From the NCBI GenBank assembly GCA_037389465.1, contig JAZARR010000154.1, forward strand, positions 2,418,001-2,482,000: a stretch of 64,000 bases of DNA, in the 5' to 3' direction. Within the stretch, counting starts at the first letter, position 1; each line of letters begins with the position of its first letter. A program made the position numbers and the translations under genes. The notes under the pieces were generated by a model. The model saw only the letters and a program-made list of their open reading frames with translations, was not told where the DNA came from and did no database searches. Below are positions 52,201 through 63,792 of the stretch, piece by piece. This stretch comes from Baylisascaris procyonis. Lineage: Eukaryota > Nematoda > Chromadorea > Rhabditida > Ascarididae.

Positions 52201-55200
52201 GTTCATAGCACGACATACGAAACTTTCACAGTTTGCTTACCTTGATCTCAGAAAAGTACAATTTTGTTTGATTAACGATAGATAGCTCTTAAATTTTTAA
52301 ATCTTTCATAAAATTCTTGCAAGTGTTTTCTTGCTTTCTTTCTAAATAAACCATCTATTTCACTTCATCCTCCATGAGCTTGCATTATTGGACTTCACAG
52401 TAAAATTATAAAAGGAAGGGAATAATTCATTGTACTCTAGTTGCTTCCTAATGAAGAATATCTCACCCTTAACGGTGCAGATAACTTCCGCATTGCTCAC
52501 AAAAAGCAGCATTTTACTTGTTGACTTGCTTTCTTCTCAGATTATTGAATTGTCGTATATAATCGATTTGCGCTAATGTTTTCTCTGTTTCAAACAAAAA
52601 ATATAAAGATAGCTTCCAATATTCTGCCATTTATGAAAGATTTATGTCTCTATCAATAAGAAATCGAATTTTTGTTCTTAAGCCCAATACAGTGAATTTG
52701 CACGACATGATTTCACACTTCTAAGTTATTAATTTATGGTGTATGCGCGGAAATAATCAGTGGATGATTGCGTAAATCACATTTGTTCAGGAAAAATCTA
52801 AAATCAAACCACCTTTGATGGATCGAAGCATGGAAACGTCATGGCAAAACGCGGCAACGATGGACGAAACAGATACAACAGATAAACAGAGCGACGAAAC
52901 AGATCAAACAGAGCAAATTTCAGAATTCACGCAATACGATCTCTTCCCAATCGTCACCGTAAGTGTTGTGTTAATGCCGAATCATTGCATTCAGTTTCGT
53001 CATATTATACTCCGTTTCAAATCTTATTAGTTTCATGAAGGGGTTTATAAAACGCTTTCTAATTTTCATCTCTATCATCTCCTGCTCCCACTTCTTCCTG
53101 CTGCTGCAGGTGCGCATGACTGAGGTGGCAATTAGAGAAAAAAGCCATTTAGAGATAATCACTCATATTGCTTTAGTGACAACCACTTTTGCAATTTGCA
53201 TGTGCTCGAAAATTTTTGTGTCACATTTGATGAATCTTTTTAAAACTTATGATCATGTTAGTATAGTTTAACTAAGCAAAGAGCGTCTATTTATTTCAGA
53301 TCAGAGAAAAGACCGCGAATAAATCCATAATAACGCAGAAAACACAATAACTTGCCTCAAAATCGTTTCTCATCAATGCCAACAGAATGTTAAATCACCT
53401 GTTTTCTAGTCGAAAAAGTTGTGTAAACTTTCGGACAACTTTAGGATATCTCTGTAACGGCTGACCTCAATAATGATACAGTGGAGGAGGGTACTGAGAC
53501 TGAGCAGAATGAATACCTATTGAATCGCTCAATGGAAACCGACGCGTGGATGGCACAACTACAGATGCCTGAATGCAGTCGTTCTGTACAGACACATTTC
53601 GCGGATGAAGATGTGAGGCCTATCGCCATTCTTCCCATAGAGATATCGGTTGTTTTTGAAGAGCGTTAAATAGCTTCTTCCGGTTCACGGTTTTTTATCC
53701 ACTTAAAAAGCGCGAACATAACAGATTCGTCAAGATTTGTCAAATACCGGTAACATCAAAGAGTAATCTTCCAAAATATTCTCACAATTGCATTTATTGG
53801 CCTCTTATCTCACTTCGAGGGTCGCATTTTCGCAGTCAAACTGCTGGCATGATCTTTGAATTTAAATAGCTGCCTCATCTAATGTATCATCCAATTATCT
53901 CCTCACTGAACCGTCGGTTTTTAGCATATATAGCATAGCCCTCATTATGGATATGCCTCATCCCAAAGTAACGATCGTTCGCAGGTCGATTTTGTTTGGA
54001 AGTCCTTCGCTAGATTTGCATCTCTTTATTTTTTGTGTGCCACAATGCTTGTTAATATTCTTTTGAGTGCCTCAATAAATTCCGAAAGTAAACTACTGCG
54101 ATAAATATTGCATACATTCGTGAACAATATGAGGCTTTTCCCGTTACGAAGAGTTCAGCGCGTTTATTCCTGCATTTATTCGTCTCATATATTGCGGTAC
54201 CTAGTTCTAATCTGTGAAACGTTTGTAAAGGTACTTATTAGAACGGCTTATATGCTAAAACCTAAGCGGGTTTACTTTTGTTTAGTTTCTTTTTTAAGCA
54301 ATGAAAAACTTCTATTTTTGTTTCCAATTCAGCTTGCAATTTTGATGTTGTTGAATAGCTAATAAGAGATAATGCAAATTGTTTCAAGGTTTAATGTAGA
54401 GAAAATTCAGAGGAAAAAGTTCAATAAAAATGGACAACATTTTCAAAGTATTGAAAACATCGAAACATGTCTTACAAATGGCATCGAAACGATGTTTATT
54501 AATAGTATCACCTGTAGTAGCTATTTGAATGCGTTTTATTCTGATGCTTACTGTATACTGTGAGCTCATTTCAACACTTTATGTTGATTTTCTATGAATG
54601 TTATTAAGGTTGACGAAATAGATGGGCTTGTGACAAACCGACGAAAACCTTCAAAGCAACTCCTGGCACACGATGAGGATGTCAACGAGAGAAGGTTCAT
54701 TATGAAATATTGTTTTGTTTTAATCTCTCATTAAGCATAAAGTCATTCCAATTCGGGATAGTTCTATAAGCTGGAAATTGCCATTAGTGATTTCAACGGT
54801 CCTTTAGAACAATTAATTAAATTCATCTTCTTTAAAAAAGACCGCAGGAACCAACTGGATCAGAGAAACATTGATTCGGGACAAGTGGAATATATATGAA
54901 GAGACCTTCATTCGTAATGAATGCTATGTTGATTGAAATAAATAAAAATAAATAAATAATTTAGAACAATTCGCGGATTTTTGTTATGAGTGTATTTAAT
55001 TAAATTTATCACAAGTTACAAAGGCACTAAATTAAGATGCATATGAATACATTAATCGTTTCTATCATTATTTATCATTTTCTTCGAGATTTCTGCTCTT
55101 AATCTCCTTTGGATGAAATTTCGCAGTTGTCAACTTATCGACATTTGCTAAACTCCGCAACTTCATAGTGTTTCAGTCATATTCAACATGATAAACTATA

Positions 55201-58200
55201 TGCTGCAGTAGTTTTTGGTGTTTAATTCACTAGCGGATGTGGAAAAACTAGTGCCTTCCAGATGATTTATACAAACGACCGAGTCTGTTGGAATGTATGC
55301 TCATTACTTTGCACAGCTTGCAGTTTATTGACAACTTCTGAATGATCTGATGGATGAGGCAATATTAATTTGCACCTTTGCAGCACGCAATGTGAAATTG
55401 AGACAGCTGATACATGTGACACCTGTGTGCAGACAATGTTGGAGATGCGCGATTTTGACGCTGATTCTATAAAGGCACCACGTTCTTTGTCGGTCATCTC
55501 ACTTCGTGGCAGTGACATTGAAGAACCACCTCAAGTGGCCAAGCAGGTACTCCTCATATGACTCCAGAATCCGTCCAAGTGAATCGCAGTTTTGGGCAAG
55601 CGCAAAACCCATATATAACCGAAATAGCAGTTTTTTTTTCGCTTCCGGCAAGAACAGCTTGAAGTCCTAATTTCATTCCCCACGGGCTACGTTGGTAAGC
55701 GGCACAGATTTCTTCTGACCATTTGCAGATTACTTTTGTGAAGTTGGAAATTTATTTAAAACGATGAATATCTAAATAAAATCACTCTTCAGGATCTTAT
55801 AATTCAAACGGATGATTCGTATTTGAAAATTGCCAGACGGTTGGATGAGATTCGTTCGAATAGGACAGCCAGTCTACATATTTGTGTTGCGAAGCCACTC
55901 GCTAGTATAAAGGAGGATACATCACCAAACACATCGAAAGAACGCCCCGAAAAGTTTGTCATTGTATGCGTCAATTGTGCTTATAAAATTTATTACTGCT
56001 GCTGTGGTTATTTTGCTAGCGAGTTCAATATATTTTTTGAAAGTAATTTGAATAATCTCTCCATTAGTTTCTCATTTTTCTTCTACTCATCAATTTCATA
56101 AAATTTTTTAGCGAGGGGTCATCAATTAGTCAAGCCGATGGAGATATATTTGTCCGTACTAAGGCAAGTTACGTGATGGTTTTGCGCACAAAAAGGATAG
56201 AAAACAAATGCAACGTTACTATTGATTGTTAATGATTTTTTTTTTCAAGAGGAGAGAGATTAAATTCCTAATTTTTTTCATGAAATGATTTGAAAGTGGA
56301 ATTATTCAGCTATCTGTGACTTCTCCATCATGATGGTAGCAACTGACATAAGCGTTCTAGTGCTCTCACGTTTTGTATTTTTGTTTTATCTGAAAAGATA
56401 AGAAGGACGAAAATTGATTTATTTGAATATGTTTCGCTTATTCACGATATTAACATCACCTATCAAGCAAAGCGTAAGAGGGTTTAAAAAACTGCAAATT
56501 GCTGATTTGAGGTTAGTGATCGAATTTCAAAAAATGGAAGTATTCCAAGAACTATAAATAGTGTTGATTTCGAATTTTTTACGTGTTTTTGCCAAGAATT
56601 TTCATTTTTCATGGATGTTGCTCTTGCATTAATATAATGATAAGTTTATTGCAGCCTAACGCTTTACCACGAGCGTCCAAGTGAAAGACGAGGCTACACT
56701 ATCGATCCAGTGCGAAATCGTAGGAAATCTTTGAAAAAGGGCATCGATAAAATGCTCTCCCCAAAGTTAGCATTTTAAGCTCAATTTTTAACTTTGACTA
56801 AGTTGAGTGATCAGGAGTTGAAGTGAACTACAGTCCAAAATGACTGATTTATAAGGAATGCTACAGTGATTTGAATTAGAGATATCAGTATTTGAAATTC
56901 GTTTTGATAATCGGTGTTATAAAATTTTGTTAGTAATACAGTTGCCATTAAAGTATTCTTTTGATGCATCAGGTGACATCCTCACATGAACGACATCTAA
57001 ACTTCATGGGAGCTCAGTCCCAGGATGCCCAGACTTCTATTATAATATTAGCATTTCAGGTCCCCGACGAGTAAGCTGGTAACTTTCACGGTCGATGACG
57101 ACGACAGGAGGGTTGACGAGAGGACATGCACTTCAAAAGCCGATTCACTTCATATTCAGGCAGATGTCAGTTGAGCGAGCTCGTTTTTTTGAGCTGAGTG
57201 TATTTGTGATCACCCACTCGTTTGTTCAAATAGTAGCAATCACCTCTTGCCATTCACAGATTTGTTATCCTTTCCTCTTCGTGCACAACTAACGACTTAT
57301 CCATAACAATTTCAACCTTCGCATACCTCATTTTTGCGTAATTTTCCACAGCGGCTGCCAGCATGGGAGAGGCAGATGATGGACCAGTAAAATAGCAATA
57401 CGCAAATGAGTTTCGTTAGTTCTGATTGAACTTTTATAGCTCAATTACTGCAAATTTTTTTTCTCAACTTTGTTTCACTTCATTTTCAGATATGCTTCGC
57501 TCAATATCAACTTCCCCAATCCCTTTTTGCAGGCGTATTCATTTTTCAAGCATCGATTAATAATTTATTGCCAATTAAGTCCTGATTTCACCATCGAATG
57601 CTCAATTATCAGCGTACAATCCCCCATATGACACATATAAAATTTCTTAGTCGATTTCAATGTTTCACAGAAGTCCAATGGTTTCATTCAATTCTACAAT
57701 GTGGAATATGCTTTTTCATTTCAATAACTGCCATTCCCCTGAATAGTACAATGATGGTTACGTACAATAGTGCAATAGTACAAATTGACCGGTTCTCGAA
57801 TATCTCTGGATTGCTAATAACAATTGTTTACCTTCTAAAGTCCATATTTTTTGGAAAAAGCACGCCGATGAAAGCTTCGTTTGTTTTCTTAAACAGTTAA
57901 TATGGCTTCAGCATATACGTATATGCCTCATTGAATTCAATAGCGCACTACTATGAAATTACTTACCCGAAAGGGCACCTTCTAGCAGCTTACGGGAATG
58001 CTTTTGATGATTTTGTAACTAAAATTTATCTTAATGAGTAAATAGGACTTTTGGAAATGCAAAATTTTTATGCTGAAAAAAATGCACGAGAAATATTAGT
58101 TCTTCGCACTTATCGTTTAGCGTAATTTTAGTTTTCGTTTTTGAAATTTTTTGGCGTTTTATTATTAAATATTTTTCTTTCTTTCCACTGTTTTGTTTCA

Positions 58201-59732
58201 ATGTGTTTTCCAAGTATATTGATGAGATTGTTGGTAATTTTAAAATTGATTGATAGTGAATGTGGCATATAAATATAAAGAAGTGCATGCGTTTCGTGTT
58301 CAGTTAAGAATGTATGTACAATATTGACACGTTGATATGTTTATCGTTATCATCGCCTTACCACCACTATTCGTATCGTTTGTGAACACAGTGTTATGCA
58401 AATACGATCATGTTTGATCAGCCTGTTGTGTGAGATGAATAAATCATTGCTCTATGCAATGATATAATCGTTGCGTGCATTTATTCATCACAAATGACGT
58501 CATAGCAATCATTGATATTCAGTTATTGTGTCGTACCACGCAAAATTTTTGTTGTTCTTGTAACCCACGGATTGAACGAAATTTGTTTTATGCAAATTTC
58601 AATCATACCTTCCAACATATGCGATTACGACAGGTTATGCACTGAATGTATCCTTTAACGCTCCAATTAGAGTAATCGTATTTCAATGAAGCGTTAAAGG
58701 ATGTACTCTCTCGTGAAAGATGGTGCAAAGAACTTAACGTTCTCCTCGAGCTTATCGTATTTAGATGAGTAGGTGATGAGTAATGCTAAAACTGTCAAAC
58801 TTTGCTTATATTAATTTACCTTGTAGTTTCGAACAAGAAAATGTATATTGTTTCTGCGCGTAATCAATAACGGTCTTAGCAATAATGTGCAGTTTCAAGA
58901 GAGGAAACGAAATTCAAAGAAAATCTGCGATGGTGGATAAATGAATATGCTTGTAGTGCTATTTGAATAGTAGATAACTTATTGGTATCTGATAGCATGT
59001 TGTTCTGTTTTCACTGCTTCCAATACACCGCTCATCAGATTACTTGATTTTGCTCACTAGACTGGAAGTGATAGACTGGAACAAAAGTGGGAAATGGTGA
59101 CGAGAAAGAACGCTTTGAAAGGTTCAGTCGGTTGGGACACCAACCCAGAAGGAGGAATGTTGATCATTCCCAACCCACGCAGTGCAAAGTTTCCACTAGC
59201 CACCAACAACGGGCATTCGTAACCCTTCAATTACTTTAGAACTGTTTCAACATTCTACGGCCGACTATATGCTGTGGAAATTCACCGCTCGCTTTTTCGT
59301 AGCAAAATTTACAGCTCGCGATTTTTACATTTGTCGTTTACATTTTGTCCAAATTTGTGGCCTCACCCATTGGTAAGCTGCTAATTTTACGTATCGCACG
59401 ACTCAGTGACTCGAACAAACATTCAAACATGTTATTTATGTACCTTAATTACACCTTTGTCAGGCAATGACTTGCCGGATAAATCCTTCTGAAATATGTA
59501 TCAATGAACAAAGGAGTTCAAATAATCATAGTGGATCATAGACTGTGCATGTATACGCGCATAAAGAAACACAAAAATATGGAGATGTATGCGCACACAA
59601 ATGCACACATACAAATATTACCTGGAGCGCAATTACCTAAGTCTGCAAATGACTGTGCTGGGATGCATGCATTAACGCGAAAATTCGACGAAAACACTTG
59701 AGACTATTAAGATATGCGACCACATTCTCCCC

Positions 59733-59805
<73 letters not shown>

Positions 59806-60125
59806 TAGAAACTCTCACAACTCTTATTGTTCATCTATGATCATTGACTTGGCATAAATCGTTTTATTATTTACCATTAATTATATGTGGTCAATTCTGA
59901 TTGCAGCGGTCGCAAGCCAAAGCTCGTTCAAGCTCACCGTCCATTCGCGATCAAATAAACGGCGAACCGCCATTGCTGCGAAGGAAATCTTTGCTTACTT
60001 CAATCCAACCTGGAAAAGTGAGCGACTTCATTCGACTGCATGAACGAGGTTTACACTCACCTGGTACTACGCAAGGCCGCAATGCGCTTTTAACAGTGGT
60101 GGATATGCGTGATCAAGGATGCTGA
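40203..60125 (+). CDS. TWK-type two-pore-domain potassium channel
   Basis: A dimeric K2P leak channel of the plasma membrane; each subunit has four membrane helices and two pore loops and sets resting potential. Exons (all in phase): 40203-40284, 40437-40530, 41368-41457, 42151-42278, 42615-42722, 44571-44683, 45172-45313, 45852-45956, 46866-46976, 47451-47677, 48119-48261, 48967-49113, 49712-49825, 50161-50442, 50767-50864, 51498-51623, 51986-52142, 52791-52958, 53445-53612, 54609-54694, 55384-55546, 55793-55953, 56112-56163, 56468-56511, 56655-56765, 57060-57165, 59907-60125. Counting from the ATG at 41368: TM1 (RYVAPFVLLLIYSLLGAALF) about 41-60, filter 1 TTIGYGN 145-150, filter 2 STIGLGD 337-343, then a roughly 750-residue tail; total about 1,122 residues plus upstream exons. 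TGA at 60123. Family certain; the ortholog within the TWK group is not assigned. Weakest exon: 56468-56511. Confidence 0.95.
40437..40530 (+). CDS. TWK channel N-terminal cytoplasmic exon
   Basis: A strong acceptor (CAGTTTTCAG) and donor (GATGAG|GTTCGC) bound 94 nt encoding a Ser-rich run (RSSQYSLNSALNARLSIPS then TVNLDESTIIDE). It joins in phase to the exon at 41368, whose first codon is ATG, and in phase to the exon 40203-40284 before it. Two other frames over the same bases are also open for 24-40 codons, but only this one is splice-compatible on both sides. Confidence 0.7.
40600..41148 (-). CDS. Possible two-exon gene nested in a channel intron
   Basis: The minus strand is open from ATG 41148 to donor GAAG|GTAAGAG at 40926. 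The codons are strongly coding-like (NGAELEISNLLSCNDSVQ, then NRIGGEVALALYRMVISKIF). An acceptor TTTTCTCAG at 41120 could also start this exon. Exon 40724-40600 after TTATTTGCAG fits the phase and adds a hydrophobic helix (FLQFLYIVSIFVFAISR) before TAA, giving about 115 residues. It spans the intron between channel exons 40437-40530 and 41368-41457 on the opposite strand. The first exon is credible, the second less so. No family is recognised. Confidence 0.4.
44571..45313 (+). other. Channel exons for pore 1 and TM2
   Basis: Exon 44571-44683 ends ACAACAATCG and exon 45172-45313 begins GCTATGGT. The intron therefore splits the codon of the first glycine in TTIG-YGN after its first base. This is the intron position shared by animal K2P genes. 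The donor here, G|GTCACA, is far from consensus. The second exon carries TM2 (SIVYALIGIPLVLAILSQFG). Confidence 0.9.
47451..48261 (+). other. Channel exons for TM3, pore 2 and TM4
   Basis: Exon 47451-47677 encodes TM3 (IPVWLALFMCVAWICMCAG) and the pore helix through STIGL. Exon 48119-48261 begins by completing the second glycine of GLG, then DVVPDHP and TM4 (LILMFWLVIIGLSIVSMLLS). The intron is phase 1, as in pore 1. The GLG second filter is typical of many K2P subunits. The acceptor of the first exon (CATCACAG) is weak but is the only one that keeps phase. Confidence 0.9.
49712..56163 (+). other. Channel tail with repeated xQT and RSM motifs
   Basis: The cytoplasmic tail carries (I/V)QT motifs at 49754-49768 (NIQTE), 52077-52091 (GVQTD), 53583-53597 (SVQTH), 55424-55438 (CVQTM) and 55799-55813 (IIQTD). 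RSM motifs lie at 51999-52013 (DRSMQ), 52821-52838 (DRSMET) and 53523-53540 (NRSMET). The surrounding residues are acidic and Ser/Thr-rich, so the tail is probably disordered. Exons 52791-52958 and 53445-53612 are both 168 nt and phase 0-0. Confidence 0.7.
56164..56467 (+). other. Probable GC-AG intron in the channel gene
   Basis: The exon at 56112-56163 ends ACTAAG|GCAAGT. This matches the donor consensus except for C at position 2, as in the rare GC-AG class. It joins in phase to CAAAGCGTAAG after TATCAAG at 56467. If that acceptor is wrong, the neighbouring exon at 56655, which needs two bases from its predecessor, is left without a partner. Confidence 0.45.
57166..59906 (+). other. Last intron of the channel gene
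   Basis: A 2.7-kb phase-0 intron between donor GCAGAT|GTCAGT and acceptor TGATTGCAG. It contains the (AT)n tract and no other supported feature. Confidence 0.7.
59735..59800. repeat. (AT)n microsatellite, short
   Basis: About 33 AT units within the last channel intron. Confidence 0.97.
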
Positions 60126-61486
60126 TACGACTCCTCCTTGTTTATGTAAATTACTCACTGTCAGTTCAAATGTGCAAAAGTAAAGCTTCTATGCGTTCTG
60201 CACAATTTTAATTACGCAAATTTTCAAAATTTGCCAAGGAAAATTAGCGCGTTCGGTCATTTTATCGCTGTTATTCATTCAGTTTTCACCGAAGTACGAA
60301 ACAGTGGTGGTTCTATCACTCGCGTTCGCATGTGATTTAGTACCAGTCGGCTCTGCCAATTTCTAAATTAAGAATGAGATTGAATTACGAATGCTTCAAG
60401 TTAGTAAAAAGTAGCCAGTTGAAGTGGCCTGTTTCTCGGAAAAATAAATTCAGAAAGATTTTGAAAGGTGGAAGGAACGCTGATAGTGATGTCTACAAAG
60501 TGAAGGCGAAAAGTTTGAAAGAATAGGGCCGAAAAGCTTTTAAGATGGACGAGAAGGTTTTTTTCTTTTTAATTCAGGGATATGCATAGCTAGAAAGCAC
60601 TTGATGTAGGACCGTTTCTTCGGAAGTGGAAAATTTCCCATATTAATCGCTCGTTCAATGCCATAAACACTCCGGAAAGAAAACACAAACCATAACCAGT
60701 GCAATGACTTTTTTCCTGCATTTGAAAAGTTCGAAAGAATTGATTATAGAATAAGCACAGTTATGGTTTTCGTAGCATTGCGTATAGGTGACAGATGGCC
60801 ATACTTGCAAAACAGGTTTCTTAAATAACATTTTTTCTTCAATTTTGGAAGCAACAGGTCTTCAGCGCTAAGGACATCAATGTCGAGCCCTCAGCTCATA
60901 ATGAATTTTCTGTAGAATGAGAATCGAATATGCCCTTTGAATATCTTAATCGCACACATTTATAGCACAACTTTTCCATCATAAAACTTACGTCCGAAAG
61001 ACATGTCAATCGAACTCTTAGGAAAAGAAAAACCCTTATGAGATTTTGGATTGAATACTTAAGCGCAGACAGAGTGAAAGAAAGCTATTCGGAACCGGAT
61101 AACTGAATAAGTAAAAAGTAATTTCAGGCCCGTTCTTCAGCTGCGAATCCGCTAACGATGACATAGGAAACACTTGTCTAGGCTGTTGTTCTTTATTCCT
61201 ACATTGATTAGGATCGCTCCCATTTTATGGCAATATGTGAGCCATTACCGGAGGTACTCCTCTTCTTTCTCAAACAGAAAACACATGTCGATAAAATATC
61301 ATACACAAAAGCACCTTATAACAACAACATTTAGCAATAACGTCTCTTATATAGTAATTGACTGTGGCGACAATGGGGTAATTGCTTGTGACATATGCAG
61401 GAATTAAGTACTACCACATAAAGTGCCAGCAGAATATTACATCGAAGTTAACACTAAATAACAATTCATAACGAGCAAGCTGAAGC
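60126..61486. other. Convergent intergenic region
   Basis: Separates the ends of the channel gene (plus) and the lectin gene (minus). AAATAAAT at about 60445 is a candidate polyadenylation signal for the channel; ACTAAATAAC at about 61451 may serve the lectin on the other strand. No exon was seen. Confidence 0.4.
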
Positions 61487-63792
61487 TTAGAATAAGCGCT
61501 TCGAACGAACACCCATTTTATCTACAAACGAAACGAAGGCAAACGTAAGTATAACAGAAATAAATATAATAGGTAGTAGAATTAAAAGAGCCGTTCTAAT
61601 GGCATTGAATGGCCTTGAAATTATGTTGTGAATTTGTGGTGGTGCCACTTCGGCGGCTGATATTACTTCACTGTCAATAGCGTCACTGTTGAATGATTCC
61701 AATCTGAATGTTTTCACCGAGATCAATTCGTGTATACCTGCAAAACAATGAACCTCTCACTAATTGCATATTGAAATAATTGCATAGATAAGAGATATTA
61801 CAGAATTCATGAAATAGTACATACATTAGATGATACAGTGCATGCCACACAGATAAAACAGGAGCTCCATATAACATAACGTTTCCTCAAGTCATCTCTA
61901 TTGGAATGCTCCCACGATTAGTCCATCTAACATGATTACTGCTGAGCTATATATAGTGATTAATTCACATTACCATAGATGAATCCATCAGAAAGGGCGT
62001 AACAGAAAACAATGCATAATAACAGGCTGCAAGTATACAAGAATTTCGCTCGTCAATCTCTCCACCAACGTATATTGATGCTGGGCTCTTGCTATACCCG
62101 TGTTGTTCCTGATGCAGTATCTATTGCAAAATGCAGTGTATTTAGGCATAATAATGTACTTAAATGGCTAAGAGTAAGCTACTCTTCCAAGCTATACCTC
62201 TGAAAAGATCACGAAAGACTAGCAACTTCGATAATTCGAAACCTTCTAAAGAATTTATTGAATGAAATGCACCAGTGAGATAGTGAAAACGATTTCAGGA
62301 AAAGAGACTAAATTCATCAAAAATTCATCAAACTTCATGTGAAAAAATGATCAATGAGGAACAGTACTGCAAAGACGACTATCGGGCACACCTCCATGTA
62401 GCACGTAAGTGGCATGAATGAGGATCCCTTCGTGCAGACTGTTGCGCACAAACATTCAGCTGATGCCAAAGCAACTATAATATTACCTGATGTTTTAGCA
62501 CTAGTCGATGCTGAAATAGCGAAGTGAAATCCAGCAGGTAGGATGACACCTTCAGATTTCATACACAATAACCAATGAGAATTACCAACGGCAGCCACGA
62601 ATATCTAAATATCGTATGGAAATGCCGCTGTTTAGTAGGACTTTTTAAATTGCAGGTATCTACGGAGGTAATTGCTCGCGAAAAATACAAGGGTAAGCCT
62701 TCTGATGCTTCTGCGTAAGTAACACTCTTAATGGTTTGGATGTCCTCTAGAATGATGCTAGAATCGCTCTAAATGTTTTACTTGTTCAAGTAAACCGTGA
62801 GCTGTTCAAGGATGCACAAGATTTATTCAAGAACTGATAGATTCCTGGTTCATCTGCGCATTTGCCAAATGCTATGCCCGTTGTTTCCAAAAACAGCGAC
62901 TGCGACACTGATAACTGCGTCGCCGGCATATAAGGATAAAAGTTTCAACGCGTAGTGACGTCAAACTACATTAATATGGATGAGTCTTGAATGTTGCTTT
63001 TGAAAATTGACATTTTCAACTGTATGAAGACTACATGCACACGTCCAGACATCCGGTCTTTGAGACCTCTATGAAATCAAAAACAAGTGAAATGGTTGTA
63101 TCAGAAGCGAAATGTTACAGATAATCGTCTGAAAATACATTGTTTCAATTAAACAAGCACTGTTTTCCCTCTTCAATTCCCCCCCCCCCCCCTCTTTCCA
63201 AGAAAGCGAAACACTGTCCTTCATGTTTACAAGTAGTACTTTCAAGAAAAAGATGCTCAACAAAATGCTTTTGCTTTTTTGTATAACTATGCTCAGACGT
63301 ATACACTAAAACAGATATTCCATAGAAATAATATCGAATCTTCATACAAGTCATTACATTCTTTCCAATATATTATTTCTTAGAAATTTTTTTGCATTGA
63401 CGGAGGTAATCCAATTTGGAAGTTAACAGTACAGCTCTTATTGCCCGTTTACGAGTAGTACTATTCTAGAAATTGTCATTAGTCATGGCGTCTCTATGTT
63501 GTAAATTTTGATTGTAACGTTAGCACTGCAAATTCCATTCGATCTCATCTACCATTTCTTAAAGAACTGCTTTGCAAAAAATTGCAAAAGAAATTTGATT
63601 GAACCTTCAATAACTAACCGAAAGAGTATGTGCAGCATATCGTATCAATATTCTAGATGGTTTTTCTTCGCTAAATAACGGTGCATAACATCCGCCGTCC
63701 TGTCCACCAAGCTGTGAATATGTACCGAATGCATCATGCACATATTGAATGGTACCATTGTTTACCAATGCGGAAATAAATGGATGATAATG
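61487..63792 (-). CDS. VIP36/LMAN2-type L-type lectin, 3' part
   Basis: A type I membrane lectin that carries high-mannose glycoproteins between ER and Golgi. Minus-strand exons 63792-63619, 62604-62487 and 61737-61487 join in phase (181 codons with TAA). In order: HPFISALVNNGTIQYVHD matches the family's PYISxMVNNGSLxYDH; ILIRYAAHTL matches the FLAVRYxxxxL strand; GVILPAGFHFAISAST matches the GVxLPTGYYFGASAxTG strand; IHELISVKTFRLESF matches HDIISxKxFxL, the end of the lectin domain. A stalk, one membrane helix (ALLILLPIIFISVILTFAF) and a short cytosolic end KRLF follow. In VIP36 the end is KRFY, so this is a probable ER-exit signal. The signal peptide and first lectin strands lie beyond the right edge. 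The size and short stalk favour VIP36/VIPL over ERGIC-53. Confidence 0.9.
62605..63618 (-). other. Lectin gene intron with poly-C run
   Basis: This 1-kb phase-0 intron contains 14 consecutive C (63179-63192), which read as G14 on the transcribed strand. No other feature was seen. Confidence 0.7.

Noticed and set aside
53111..53220. Possible extra channel exon after CTGCTGCTGCAG
   Set aside because: Exons ending 52958 and starting 53445 already join in phase, and the extra residues are hydrophobic and unlike the tail.
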